From an uncultured Lachnospiraceae bacterium (lineage in GTDB: Bacteria > Bacillota > Clostridia > Lachnospirales > Lachnospiraceae), in contig CAJTQO010000017.1 in the NCBI GenBank assembly GCA_910578405.1, forward strand, positions 55,176-69,353: a stretch of DNA of 14,178 bases, read 5' to 3'. Numbering within the stretch: the first letter of the stretch is position 1; the number at the start of each line of letters is the position of its first letter. The translations under genes were made by a program, and so were the position numbers. Shown here in pieces: positions 1 to 7,344 of the stretch. The notes under the pieces are model-generated. The model ran no database searches. It saw only the letters and a list, made by a program, of their open reading frames with translations, and was not told the DNA's origin.

Positions 1-2520
1 CTGGAGGATTTTTTGGAGGCTACCGACTGCCAGCCTTTCCACGCCAATTATTATGGGGAAGGGGAGAGGGAATGGAAAGTAACGCCGGATAATCTGGAAC
101 GGAAAATGACCATCACAGGAAAAAAAGATGGCATTGAAGTGGATGTCGGGAAGAATACCGGGTTTGTGGGGGAAAAATATATCCTTTACTTTATGAAAGG
201 GCTCATCTATATGGAGGAGAGGGCCAGGATTCAACCGATTGAAGAATTTTTGATTTGCATGGGCCAGACGCCGGAACATAAAGCCTTTATCCAAAAGGAG
301 GATGTGCCAATTTTTTGCACCCAATTATTGCCGAAGGTGGAAAGATTTTATGAGTGTCAGAAAAGGGATTTTGATGTGGATGCCTATTTGCAGACTCCGG
401 CTGCTTTTGAAATATATTTGGATGCGCCTCAGAGGGATTTTGTGACTTGTCAGTTATTCGCGGTTTATGGAGACAATAAGGAAGAAAAATATAACCTATA
501 TAAGGATGGGCAGGAAAAGGGACAAGGGAAGCGTGACATCTTGCAGGAAATGGAAATAAAGCAGATTGTGGCAGGTTATTTCAATGCCTTTGACGAAGAG
601 GGCGGGATGATGGCGCTTTCCGGCGATGAGGATAAACTGTATGAACTTCTGGCTTTTGGGATTCCTAAGCTGCAGGAAGTGGGGGAGGTTTTTGTTTCCG
701 ATGCGCTAAAACGGATCCGCGTGGCTCCGGCTCCTAAAGTTTCTGTAGGGCTCTCTCTGTCAGGGGATATGCTGGAGCTTTCCATGAGTGCAGGAGATAT
801 GCCAATGGAGCAGCTAATTGAGGTTTTATCCAAATATGACCGGAAACGGAAATATTATCGGCTGAAAAACGGAAGTTTTGTGGATGTAGGCAACAGTGAA
901 CTGGGCGTTCTGGCCAGGCTTAAGGATGAGCTTGGAATTACAGACCGACAATTAAAGCGGGAGCGGATTGAACTTCCCAAATACCGCGCTTTATATCTGG
1001 ATGGGGAATTGAAGGCCAATCCGGCGTTTAGCGCGGTAAAAGACAGGAACTTCAAAGAACTGGTGCGGAATATGAAGACCGTAGAGGATAATGATTTTGA
1101 AATTCCTGCCAGTCTGGAAGGAATTATGAGGGAATACCAGAAGAAAGGTTTTTTATGGATTAAAACATTGAAATATAACGGTTTCGGCGGTATCCTGGCG
1201 GACGATATGGGATTGGGCAAGACGCTGCAGGTAATAGCTTTCCTCCTGTCAGAATACATTGACGCAGCTCCGGCAGAAAACAAACGCTGCCTTATTGTGG
1301 CTCCGGCGTCGCTTGTCTTTAACTGGAGCAGCGAAGTGGAGAAATTTGCTCCGGCGCTGCATGTAAAAACCGTGACAGGGACAGCGGCGGACAGACGAAC
1401 GGTAATACAAGAGTCAGGAGAGAGGGATATCCTCTTGACTTCCTATGATTTACTTAAGCGGGATATTGAAGAATATGCAGGCATGAAATTTTATTGCCAA
1501 GTGATAGACGAAGCGCAATATATTAAAAATTATAATACACAGGCCGCAAAGGCTGTTAAGGAAATTGAGGCTGGGTTTAAGCTGGCGCTGACCGGGACTC
1601 CGGTGGAGAATCGGTTAAGTGAGTTGTGGAGTATCTTTGATTATCTGATGCCGGGTTTTCTGCATTCTTACCAAAGGTTTCGGGAAGAGATAGAAATTCC
1701 GGTGGTGCAAAATGGCAGTGAGGATGCAATGCATAAATTGCAGAAGCTAATTAGTCCGTTTGTGCTTCGACGGTTAAAAAAGGATGTATTGACAGACCTG
1801 CCGGATAAGTTAGAAGAAAATATGTATGCGAAACTGGAAGGGGAGCAGCAAAAACTTTATGACGCCCATGTACAGCGGATGCGCATTTTGCTGGATAAGA
1901 CAAGCGAGGAGGAATTCCGTAATTCCAAGATACAGATTTTGGCGGAGATTACGAAACTGCGGCAGATTTGCTGCGATCCAGCGTTGATTTTTGAAGATTA
2001 CAAAGAAAATTCGGCTAAGATGGATATGTGTATGGATTTAGTGCGTAATGCCGTAAATGGGGGACACAAGATATTGCTGTTTTCTCAGTTTACTTCTATG
2101 CTGGAACGGATTCGGACAGCTTTGGAAAAAGAAAAAGTTTGCTGCTATATGCTGACCGGAGCGACAAAAAAGGAAAAACGTGTGCAGATGGTAGATGATT
2201 TTAACAAAGATGATACGCCTGTATTTTGTATTTCTCTAAAGGCGGGCGGGACAGGGCTGAATCTGACAGCGGCAGACATTGTGATTCATTATGATCCATG
2301 GTGGAATCTGGCTGTTCAGAATCAGGCCACAGACCGCGCCCACAGGATTGGTCAGAAAAATGCAGTCAATGTATATAAGCTTATCATGAAAGGGACGATT
2401 GAAGACAATATCCTGAAGCTGCAGGAAAGGAAAAAAGAGTTGGCGGAGCAGGCGTTAGGAGGGGAGAGCATGGGAAGCGGCAGTTTTACAAAAGAAGAGT
2501 TGTTGGAACTGCTTCAATAA
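1..2520 (+). CDS. SNF2-family DNA-dependent ATPase/helicase, C-terminal part (5' end cut by window)
   Basis: ATP-driven DNA translocase of the bacterial SNF2/HepA class, cytoplasmic, presumably acting on protein-DNA or RNA polymerase complexes; the exact substrate is unknown. The frame is open from base 1 and the first in-window start-like codon (TTG at 13) has no convincing ribosome site, so the gene very likely begins upstream. Counting from base 13, Walker A (DDMGLGKT) is near residues 396-405, the Walker B/motif II box is DEAQ near 499-502, motif III (TGTPVENRLSELWS) begins near 527, and the C-terminal helicase lobe carries AGGTGLNLTAAD (about 744) and QATDRAHRIGQ (about 771). The roughly 380 residues before Walker A fit the SNF2-associated region of clostridial members. 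Those proteins usually have about 1,000 or more residues and often an N-terminal SWIM zinc finger, which would lie outside the window. Stop TAA at 2518-2520. The family call is very secure; the cellular role is not. Confidence 0.96.
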   Translation: MEDFLEATDCQPFHANYYGEGEREWKVTPDNLERKMTITGKKDGIEVDVGKNTGFVGEKYILYFMKGLIYMEERARIQPIEEFLICMGQTPEHKAFIQKEDVPIFCTQLLPKVERFYECQKRDFDVDAYLQTPAAFEIYLDAPQRDFVTCQLFAVYGDNKEEKYNLYKDGQEKGQGKRDILQEMEIKQIVAGYFNAFDEEGGMMALSGDEDKLYELLAFGIPKLQEVGEVFVSDALKRIRVAPAPKVSVGLSLSGDMLELSMSAGDMPMEQLIEVLSKYDRKRKYYRLKNGSFVDVGNSELGVLARLKDELGITDRQLKRERIELPKYRALYLDGELKANPAFSAVKDRNFKELVRNMKTVEDNDFEIPASLEGIMREYQKKGFLWIKTLKYNGFGGILADDMGLGKTLQVIAFLLSEYIDAAPAENKRCLIVAPASLVFNWSSEVEKFAPALHVKTVTGTAADRRTVIQESGERDILLTSYDLLKRDIEEYAGMKFYCQVIDEAQYIKNYNTQAAKAVKEIEAGFKLALTGTPVENRLSELWSIFDYLMPGFLHSYQRFREEIEIPVVQNGSEDAMHKLQKLISPFVLRRLKKDVLTDLPDKLEENMYAKLEGEQQKLYDAHVQRMRILLDKTSEEEFRNSKIQILAEITKLRQICCDPALIFEDYKENSAKMDMCMDLVRNAVNGGHKILLFSQFTSMLERIRTALEKEKVCCYMLTGATKKEKRVQMVDDFNKDDTPVFCISLKAGGTGLNLTAADIVIHYDPWWNLAVQNQATDRAHRIGQKNAVNVYKLIMKGTIEDNILKLQERKKELAEQALGGESMGSGSFTKEELLELLQ

Positions 2521-2590
2521 GTTTTACCAGCTATTTTCTGCGTTATGCCGGTATCTGTGCGTTTTTCCTTTTCTGTCGGCGTTCTTATGG

Positions 2591-2632
2591 TCTGGCAGAC
2601 AGGCGCCGCTATCCGTGGGACTGTCTGCCAGA
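2591..2632 (+). terminator. Perfect 12-bp inverted repeat between convergent genes, probable terminator
   Basis: Arms 2591-2602 (TCTGGCAGACAG) and 2621-2632 are perfectly complementary around an 18-base loop. The hairpin lies 70 bases after the helicase stop and 28 bases after the stop of the convergent small gene on the other strand. On the + strand it is followed by a modest T-rich stretch (TCTTTGATTT). The other side has no T-run. A terminator for the helicase, perhaps acting both ways, is the best reading, though the tail is weak. Confidence 0.55.
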
Positions 2633-2659
2633 TCTTTGATTTACCTCATGGTGAGCCCT

Positions 2660-3022
2660 TTAATGTCTTCTGCCATATCCTCTGCCACAGCCGTTTTCTC
2701 TGCCATAGCCGCCCCTGCCGCCGCGTCTTCCCTGTCCATAACCGCCGCAAGTCCCGGATTCATAGTTATCGCAGACTCCGTTGCCGTCCGCGTCCACATA
2801 TCCTAATCCGTTTGCTGCGCAAATTCCCTGCGCATAATAGTCACATATTCCATCACCGTCTTCATCGGCAAACGGACAATCCGCATTGCAATAATTGCAG
2901 ATTGCGTCAGGAGCAGCCAAAGAGCTTCCAACGGCAGGTTCCGCTGCAAAGGCGTTTATGGCGGTCAAAGAGAATGCTAAAGTTGCCGTTGCAATACCTG
3001 TTATTACTTTTTTTGCTTTCAT
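2660..3022 (-). CDS. Small secreted protein with two calcium-loop (DxDxDGxxD) motifs and Gly/Arg-rich tail
   Basis: A 120-residue exported protein of unknown function. A Lys-rich N-terminus and hydrophobic stretch end in AFA-AEP, a signal peptidase I site after about residue 26. Two near-identical calcium-binding loops follow: D53-x-D55-x-D57-G-I-C-D61 and D77-x-D79-x-N81-G-V-C-D85. They resemble EF-hand/dockerin or thrombospondin type-3 loops, each with an internal Cys. A CxxCxxxC cluster lies at residues 42-49. The last 30 residues are rich in Gly, Arg and Tyr (GRRGGRGGYGR), giving a basic tail that could contact nucleic acid or anionic wall polymers; that is inference. The start is secure: GGAGGA lies 8 bases upstream of ATG at 3022. 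It is not a dockerin, since the spacing and flanking helices differ. The gene appears monocistronic, with its own promoter and a convergent helicase gene downstream. Confidence 0.82.
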   Translation of the reverse strand: MKAKKVITGIATATLAFSLTAINAFAAEPAVGSSLAAPDAICNYCNADCPFADEDGDGICDYYAQGICAANGLGYVDADGNGVCDNYESGTCGGYGQGRRGGRGGYGRENGCGRGYGRRH

Positions 3023-3066
3023 GGTTCCATTCCTCCGTTAAAATAATTGTAAATGATTTCCTGCTT

Positions 3067-3094
3067 CTTATATAATACGTTTTCAAACGGTAAA
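3067..3094 (-). promoter_or_regulatory. Possible sigma-A promoter of the small secreted protein gene
   Basis: On the - strand TTTACC (3089-3094) and TATAAG (3067-3072) are separated by 16 bases, about 45 bases before the start codon in an AT-rich stretch. The match is moderate, and overlapping alternatives (TATTAT, TATATA) exist in the same stretch. Confidence 0.4.
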
Positions 3095-3171
3095 TCCATT
3101 CAGCTTTTTTGATTTTTATAAATTATTTTTCACGAAGTCCTTCACTTATGGGGGCATTGCTAAAGAATAAA

Positions 3172-4710
3172 TTACTCGCCAAGATCGGATTTAACAGTCA
3201 CCTGCGTTTTTCTTTCGTAACAGGAAAAAGCGGCATCCACAAAGGATTTTTCCAGTTTTGGCGTAAAAAGGCTGATAACGGGCACCAAAACCAGACCAGC
3301 CAGCATGGCAAAGGCGCCTGCATTAATGGGCGACTGCAGCATCGTAGGGAAATGGCTGCGCAAGAGCATATTGCAAATCATAAATCCAGCGCCAAAAAGA
3401 AAGCTGGCCCATACGGATATGGCGGTTGTTTTTTTCCAATACAGTCCGTAAAGGAACGGGGCAAGAAAAGCCCCGGCGAGCGCTCCCCAGGATACTCCCA
3501 TTAACTGTGCGATAAAAGTGATATTTCCTTTGTATTGGATAATGGCAATGATAACGGAAATGGCGATAAAAACTACAATCAAAACCCGAATGGCCAGAAG
3601 CTGTTTCTTTTCATCCATATCTTTGATGACATTATCTTTTAAAAAGTCTATGGTCAGGGTGGAGCTGGAGGCCATGACCAAAGAAGAGAGCGTGGACATG
3701 GAGGCTGAAAGGACCAGTATCACCACCAGCCCAATCAGCGCAGGAGAGAGGTTGGAAACCATAGCAGGAATAATAGCGTCATACCCCTGGGAGGCAATGT
3801 CCACGCTGTGGGAATACAGCCTCCCGAATCCGCCAAGAAAATAACAGCCGCCGGAAACGATGATTGCGAACAAGGTGGAGATGATGGTCCCTTTTTTTAT
3901 GGATTTTTCACTTTTTATTGCATAGAACTTCTGCACCATTTGCGGCAGTCCCCAGGTTCCTAGAGAAGTAAGTATGACTACGCCTAAAAGGTTAGCTGGG
4001 TCCGGGCCAAAGAAAGAAGCGAAAACGCCAGGCTGTGTGGACACAGTATTGTCAGAGATTCGGGCCAATTGGTTTAAGGCTTCCAGAAAACCGCCATTGC
4101 TTTTGAGTACGGCTGCAATTACGGCTGCGATGCCAAGGAGCATAACGATGCCCTGTAAAAAGTCGTTGATGGCTGTGGCCATATATCCGCCGGCAATGAC
4201 ATAGATTCCGGTTAAAACAGCCATAATAAGGATGCAAACTGTGTAATCAATCTCAAAAGCCATGCCAAACAGGCGGGAAAGCCCATTGTAAAGGGAAGCT
4301 GTATAAGGAATCAGGAAGATAAACACAATGGCTGACGCCCCGATTTTTAACCCATTGCTGTGAAAACGCCGGCCAAAAAATTCCGGCATGGTGGCGCTGT
4401 TTAAATGCTGGGTCATAATGCGGGTGCGGCGTCCCAGGATTACCCATGCCAGCATAGACCCAATTAAGGCGTTGCCAATGCCAATCCAGGTAGAGGCAAT
4501 GCCGTATTTCCAACCAAACTGCCCAGCGTAACCAACAAAAATAACAGCGGAAAAGTAAGACGTTCCATAAGCGAAAGCCGTAAGCCATGGGCCAACGCTG
4601 CGCCCACCAAGAACGAAACTGTTTACATCTGTGGCATGTCTGCGGCAGTAAAAGCCGATAGCAATCATTGTGGCAAAGAAAATAATGAGCATCGTAAATT
4701 TCAATATCAT
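3172..4710 (-). CDS. Sodium:solute symporter (SSS family), probable carboxylate uptake
   Basis: A 512-residue integral membrane symporter of the SSS (PutP/PanF/SGLT-like) family, expected to couple Na+ entry to uptake of an organic solute. The sequence is hydrophobic throughout with about 13 membrane segments. It has the family motif FVLGGRSVGPW at residues 32-42 and the Na+-site helix MSTLSS at 338-343, whose Ser-Thr pair (339-340) matches the Na+-ligating Ser-Thr of PutP. Length is normal for the family and no segment is missing. The start is supported by GGAAGG 8 bases before ATG at 4710. It lies 51 bases downstream of the acyl-CoA ligase gene on the same strand with no terminator between, so the two should be cotranscribed. 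The pairing argues for a monocarboxylate substrate (short-chain, branched or aromatic acid) rather than proline, but the substrate cannot be read from the sequence. Confidence 0.92.
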   Translation of the reverse strand: MILKFTMLIIFFATMIAIGFYCRRHATDVNSFVLGGRSVGPWLTAFAYGTSYFSAVIFVGYAGQFGWKYGIASTWIGIGNALIGSMLAWVILGRRTRIMTQHLNSATMPEFFGRRFHSNGLKIGASAIVFIFLIPYTASLYNGLSRLFGMAFEIDYTVCILIMAVLTGIYVIAGGYMATAINDFLQGIVMLLGIAAVIAAVLKSNGGFLEALNQLARISDNTVSTQPGVFASFFGPDPANLLGVVILTSLGTWGLPQMVQKFYAIKSEKSIKKGTIISTLFAIIVSGGCYFLGGFGRLYSHSVDIASQGYDAIIPAMVSNLSPALIGLVVILVLSASMSTLSSLVMASSSTLTIDFLKDNVIKDMDEKKQLLAIRVLIVVFIAISVIIAIIQYKGNITFIAQLMGVSWGALAGAFLAPFLYGLYWKKTTAISVWASFLFGAGFMICNMLLRSHFPTMLQSPINAGAFAMLAGLVLVPVISLFTPKLEKSFVDAAFSCYERKTQVTVKSDLGE

Positions 4711-4761
4711 AAGGTTTTCCTTCCAATCCGTTTGTTTTTGGGTATGTTTGAAAAAGTGGTT

Positions 4762-6399
4762 CTAGCCACGGTTCTGTGCGGCAACCAGGCTTACGCTGCA
4801 ATAACGTTCCCGTAGTTTTGGCTTCTCAATTTTTCCGGTGGGGTTTCTTGGGATATCGGCAAATATAATCTTGTGCGGACGTTTATACCGTGGCAGTTTG
4901 CGGCAGAAATGGTTGATTTCCTCTTCGGTGCAGGCTGCGTCGGGTTTCAGTTCAATGATTGCAGCGGTAATTTCTCCCAGCCGTTTGTCCGGCAGGCCAA
5001 TGACTGCCACATCATGGATTGCGGTATAATTGCGCAGAAAATCTTCGATTTGTACCGGATAAATATTTTCTCCGCCGCTGATTATGACATCCTTTTTCCG
5101 GTCCACCAGGAAAAGGAAACCATCTTCATCCTCCTGGGCCATATCCCCGGTATAGAGCCATCCGTCTTTGGACAGGACTTCATCGGTCGCTTTGGGGTCA
5201 TTGTAGTAACAGGTCATAACGCCGGGGCCTTTCACGGCAAGTTCCCCAACCTGTCCTTTGGCCACTGTATTTTTCCACTCATCCACAATTTTCGTTTCCC
5301 ATCCATAGCCTGCTTTCCCAATGGCTCCAACTTTATGGATATTTTCCATGCCTAAATGCACACAGCCAGGGCCGATGGATTCGCTTAGGCCGTAATTGGT
5401 ATCGTATGCATGAGCAGGGAAATAGGATTTCCAATGTTTGATTAGGCTGGGTGGCACTGGCTGCGCCCCGATATGCATCAGTCTCCATTGGGAAAGCGCA
5501 TAGTCCTCCAGTTTCGCTTTTCCGCTGTCCAGGGCTTCCAGGATATCCTGCGCCCACGGAACCAATAGCCATACGATAGAGCATTTTTCTTTTGAGACGG
5601 CGTCCAGGATATATTCTGGTTTTGCGCCCTTCAATAATACAGCTTTGCCGCCGGAAAGCAGAGAGCCAAACCAATGCATTTTAGCGCCAGTATGGTATAG
5701 AGGAGGAATACAGAGAAAAACATCCTCTTTTGTTTGTCCATGGTGTTTCTGCTCCACAGTGGCAGAGTGCATCAGGCTTTCGTGGTTATGTAAAATGGCT
5801 TTTGGGAAGCCAGTAGTGCCGGAAGAAAAATAAATAGCGGCATTCTCTTTGTCATCCAGGACAATGTCCGGCGTCTGGCTGGAGCAATTGGCAGACAGGG
5901 AATTGTAATCCTCTGCAAAGGAAGGGCAGTTTTCGCCTACATAAAAAAGCAGCCGGCTGCGGCTGATAGAATCGGCGATTTCCTCCACGCGTCCAATAAA
6001 CTCCGGCCCAAAGACCAGGATATTGACTTCTGCCAGATTGATGCAGTATTCAATTTCCTCCGGAGTGTAACGGAAGTTTAACGGGACAGCCAAAGCGCCT
6101 GTTTTCAGGATGCCGAAATAAATCGGGAGCCATTCCAGACAGTTCATCAACAAGATAGCCACTTTATCGCCCTTTTTAATCCCACGGGAAAGAAGCAGGT
6201 TGGCAAAACGATTTGCTTTTTCATTAAAAACATTCCAGGTGATTTCGCGGCGATAGTGGGAGAGCGGGCTTGGCTCCATCAGTTCATACTCTTTCCATGT
6301 AACGCGGCGGATTTCTTTCACTTCCGGATTGATTTCCACCAGACAGATATCATTTCCAAATTTTTTACAGTTCGCTTCTAATAAGTTTGTGATTGGCAT
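4762..6399 (-). CDS. Acyl-CoA ligase (AMP-forming, ANL superfamily)
   Basis: A 545-residue cytoplasmic adenylate-forming enzyme: carboxylate + ATP + CoA to acyl-CoA + AMP + PPi. Diagnostic motifs are complete: P-loop SSGTTGFPKA (192-201), YGLSES (336-341), YTGD (416-419), the hinge region DRKKDVIISGGENIYP (433-448) and the C-terminal catalytic Lys523 in NPTGKIEK. These make it a CoA ligase of the FadD/aryl-acid type rather than a nonribosomal peptide adenylation domain, since no carrier domain follows. It is not the bile-acid ligase BaiB as I know that sequence, and the substrate is open. ATG at 6399 is preceded by TGGAG with 10-base spacing. It is the first gene of the ligase-symporter operon and has its own promoter and an operator-like palindrome upstream. 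Importer plus activator suggests a catabolic or detoxifying route for an external acid, with later steps not in this window. Confidence 0.93.
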   Translation of the reverse strand: MPITNLLEANCKKFGNDICLVEINPEVKEIRRVTWKEYELMEPSPLSHYRREITWNVFNEKANRFANLLLSRGIKKGDKVAILLMNCLEWLPIYFGILKTGALAVPLNFRYTPEEIEYCINLAEVNILVFGPEFIGRVEEIADSISRSRLLFYVGENCPSFAEDYNSLSANCSSQTPDIVLDDKENAAIYFSSGTTGFPKAILHNHESLMHSATVEQKHHGQTKEDVFLCIPPLYHTGAKMHWFGSLLSGGKAVLLKGAKPEYILDAVSKEKCSIVWLLVPWAQDILEALDSGKAKLEDYALSQWRLMHIGAQPVPPSLIKHWKSYFPAHAYDTNYGLSESIGPGCVHLGMENIHKVGAIGKAGYGWETKIVDEWKNTVAKGQVGELAVKGPGVMTCYYNDPKATDEVLSKDGWLYTGDMAQEDEDGFLFLVDRKKDVIISGGENIYPVQIEDFLRNYTAIHDVAVIGLPDKRLGEITAAIIELKPDAACTEEEINHFCRKLPRYKRPHKIIFADIPRNPTGKIEKPKLRERYCSVSLVAAQNRG

Positions 6400-6440
6400 T
6401 GCTTTGATTCTCCATTTAAGTTTATTTGTGTTCTTTTACA

Positions 6441-6464
6441 CTTTAACGCTTTGCGTTGTTAAAG
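6441..6464. promoter_or_regulatory. Nested palindrome over the ligase operon start, probable operator
   Basis: Outer arms CTTTAAC (6441-6447) and GTTAAAG (6458-6464) enclose an inner palindrome AACGC-TTT-GCGTT (6445-6457). The element starts 4 bases downstream of the -10 box on the - strand and covers the expected transcription start, the usual place for a repressor such as a TetR- or GntR-type protein. The regulator is not in the window. Confidence 0.6.
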
Positions 6465-6467
6465 CAT

Positions 6468-6496
6468 ATCATAGCTTATTTTAGGGAAAAAGTCAA
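6468..6496 (-). promoter_or_regulatory. Sigma-A promoter of the ligase-symporter operon
   Basis: On the - strand TTGACT (6491-6496) and TATGAT (6468-6473) are separated by exactly 17 bases, a near-consensus promoter. The predicted start is near 6461, leaving a leader of about 60 bases. It sits just past the nitroreductase terminator, so the operon is insulated from the gene behind it. Confidence 0.85.
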
Positions 6497-6518
6497 TATA
6501 GGATTGTGCTTTAGAGCA

Positions 6519-6551
6519 TAAAAAGCTAAGGCGCCATATTTGGCGCCTTAG
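6519..6551 (-). terminator. Rho-independent terminator of the nitroreductase gene
   Basis: Perfect 10-bp arms (6526-6535 and 6542-6551, CTAAGGCGCC) enclose a 6-base loop. On the - strand a CTTTTTA tract follows (6519-6525). It begins 20 bases after the nitroreductase stop codon. Confidence 0.93.
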
Positions 6552-6571
6552 TGTCGTTTGGATTGTATTTG

Positions 6572-7102
6572 TTACAGATAAGTAACCTGTTTTGCGGCAT
6601 CATAAGTGTGAGGTTCTTTCGTAACAGCTTTGTGGCCAAAAGCAATGGCAATTTTATATTCGTAATTTTCCGGGAAATCAAGGGCTTTTGAAAAGTAATC
6701 TTTCTTTTCGCCCTTGATTGCGTCATCAATACACCCAATAATTAAATTGCCAAGCCCAAGCCCTTCAGCCGCAAGGGCCATATTCTCCACTGCGATGCCA
6801 GCGTCCAGGGAACCCCATTTATATTGACTGTCAGCGCTTAGAATGACTACGACAGGAGCTTCATAATAAAAATTATGCGTAGTGGAGGTAATATTGCGTA
6901 AGCGGTTTTTTTCTTCTTCCAACTCCTGCAAAACAGGATGATTCCCCTTTAATACAGTGAAATGCACCTCTTGCCGGTTTGCTGCCGTCGGCGCCTGCAG
7001 CCCTGCCTGGATGAAAGCCTCCAGCTCTTCATTCGTCAAAGCCTCCCCGGTATATCCTCTCGTAGAACACCTTTTCTGAATTGCGTCTAACACCTGATTC
7101 AT
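6572..7102 (-). CDS. Nitroreductase-family FMN-dependent oxidoreductase
   Basis: A 176-residue cytoplasmic flavoprotein of the nitroreductase superfamily, expected to use NAD(P)H to reduce nitro compounds, quinones or flavins; the physiological substrate is unknown. The N-terminal FMN-phosphate motif is R11-C-S-T-R15. APTAANRQ near residues 38-45 is the usual second FMN contact segment, and the Gly-rich helix region AGIAVENMALAAEGLGLG near 99-116 is typical of the dimer core. The length fits the compact members. The start is ATG at 7102: AGGAGG (7109-7114) lies 6 bases upstream, whereas the in-frame TTG at 7108 directly abuts that site and cannot be the start. It is a single-gene unit with a strong terminator. 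The preceding exporter genes lie 243 bases upstream on the same strand without a clear terminator, so some read-through is possible. Confidence 0.9.
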   Translation of the reverse strand: MNQVLDAIQKRCSTRGYTGEALTNEELEAFIQAGLQAPTAANRQEVHFTVLKGNHPVLQELEEEKNRLRNITSTTHNFYYEAPVVVILSADSQYKWGSLDAGIAVENMALAAEGLGLGNLIIGCIDDAIKGEKKDYFSKALDFPENYEYKIAIAFGHKAVTKEPHTYDAAKQVTYL

Positions 7103-7108
7103 TTTCAA

Positions 7109-7114
7109 CCTCCT
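7109..7114 (-). promoter_or_regulatory. Ribosome binding site fixing the nitroreductase start
   Basis: AGGAGG on the - strand, 6 bases before ATG at 7102. It excludes the longer in-frame TTG start at 7108. Confidence 0.85.
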
Positions 7115-7344
7115 ATTCCATCTGCTTCTCTGTCCAAGTGTGATATCAATCTTTGAATTATTCTATTTATGTCCGGTTTAGAATTTCCTTCCATCTTAGA
7201 ATCGTTCTCAAGACATGAAGGCAGAAACTATGAAAATTATTCTTTATCTTATATTGTATATCATCTCCCTCACAACAGCAAGTAGAAACAAAAAAGCACT
7301 GACAAACATAGCTATTTCCGGTAGCAATGAGCGGTTCTTTCAGC

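Noticed and set aside
2545..3075. Long open frame on the + strand opposite the small secreted protein gene
   Set aside because: Its Arg/His/Cys-rich product is what the complement of Gly- and Asp-rich coding sequence gives. The - strand gene has a signal peptide, motifs and ribosome site; this frame has none.
3109..3504. Open frame on the + strand over the symporter 3' end
   Set aside because: It is antisense to conserved symporter coding sequence, has no ribosome site and has low-complexity Lys/His composition.
4253..4801. 182-codon open frame on the - strand overlapping the symporter and ligase ends
   Set aside because: It is a shifted frame of the symporter gene. Trp/His/Cys-rich composition and no start signals; both real genes are intact in their own frames.
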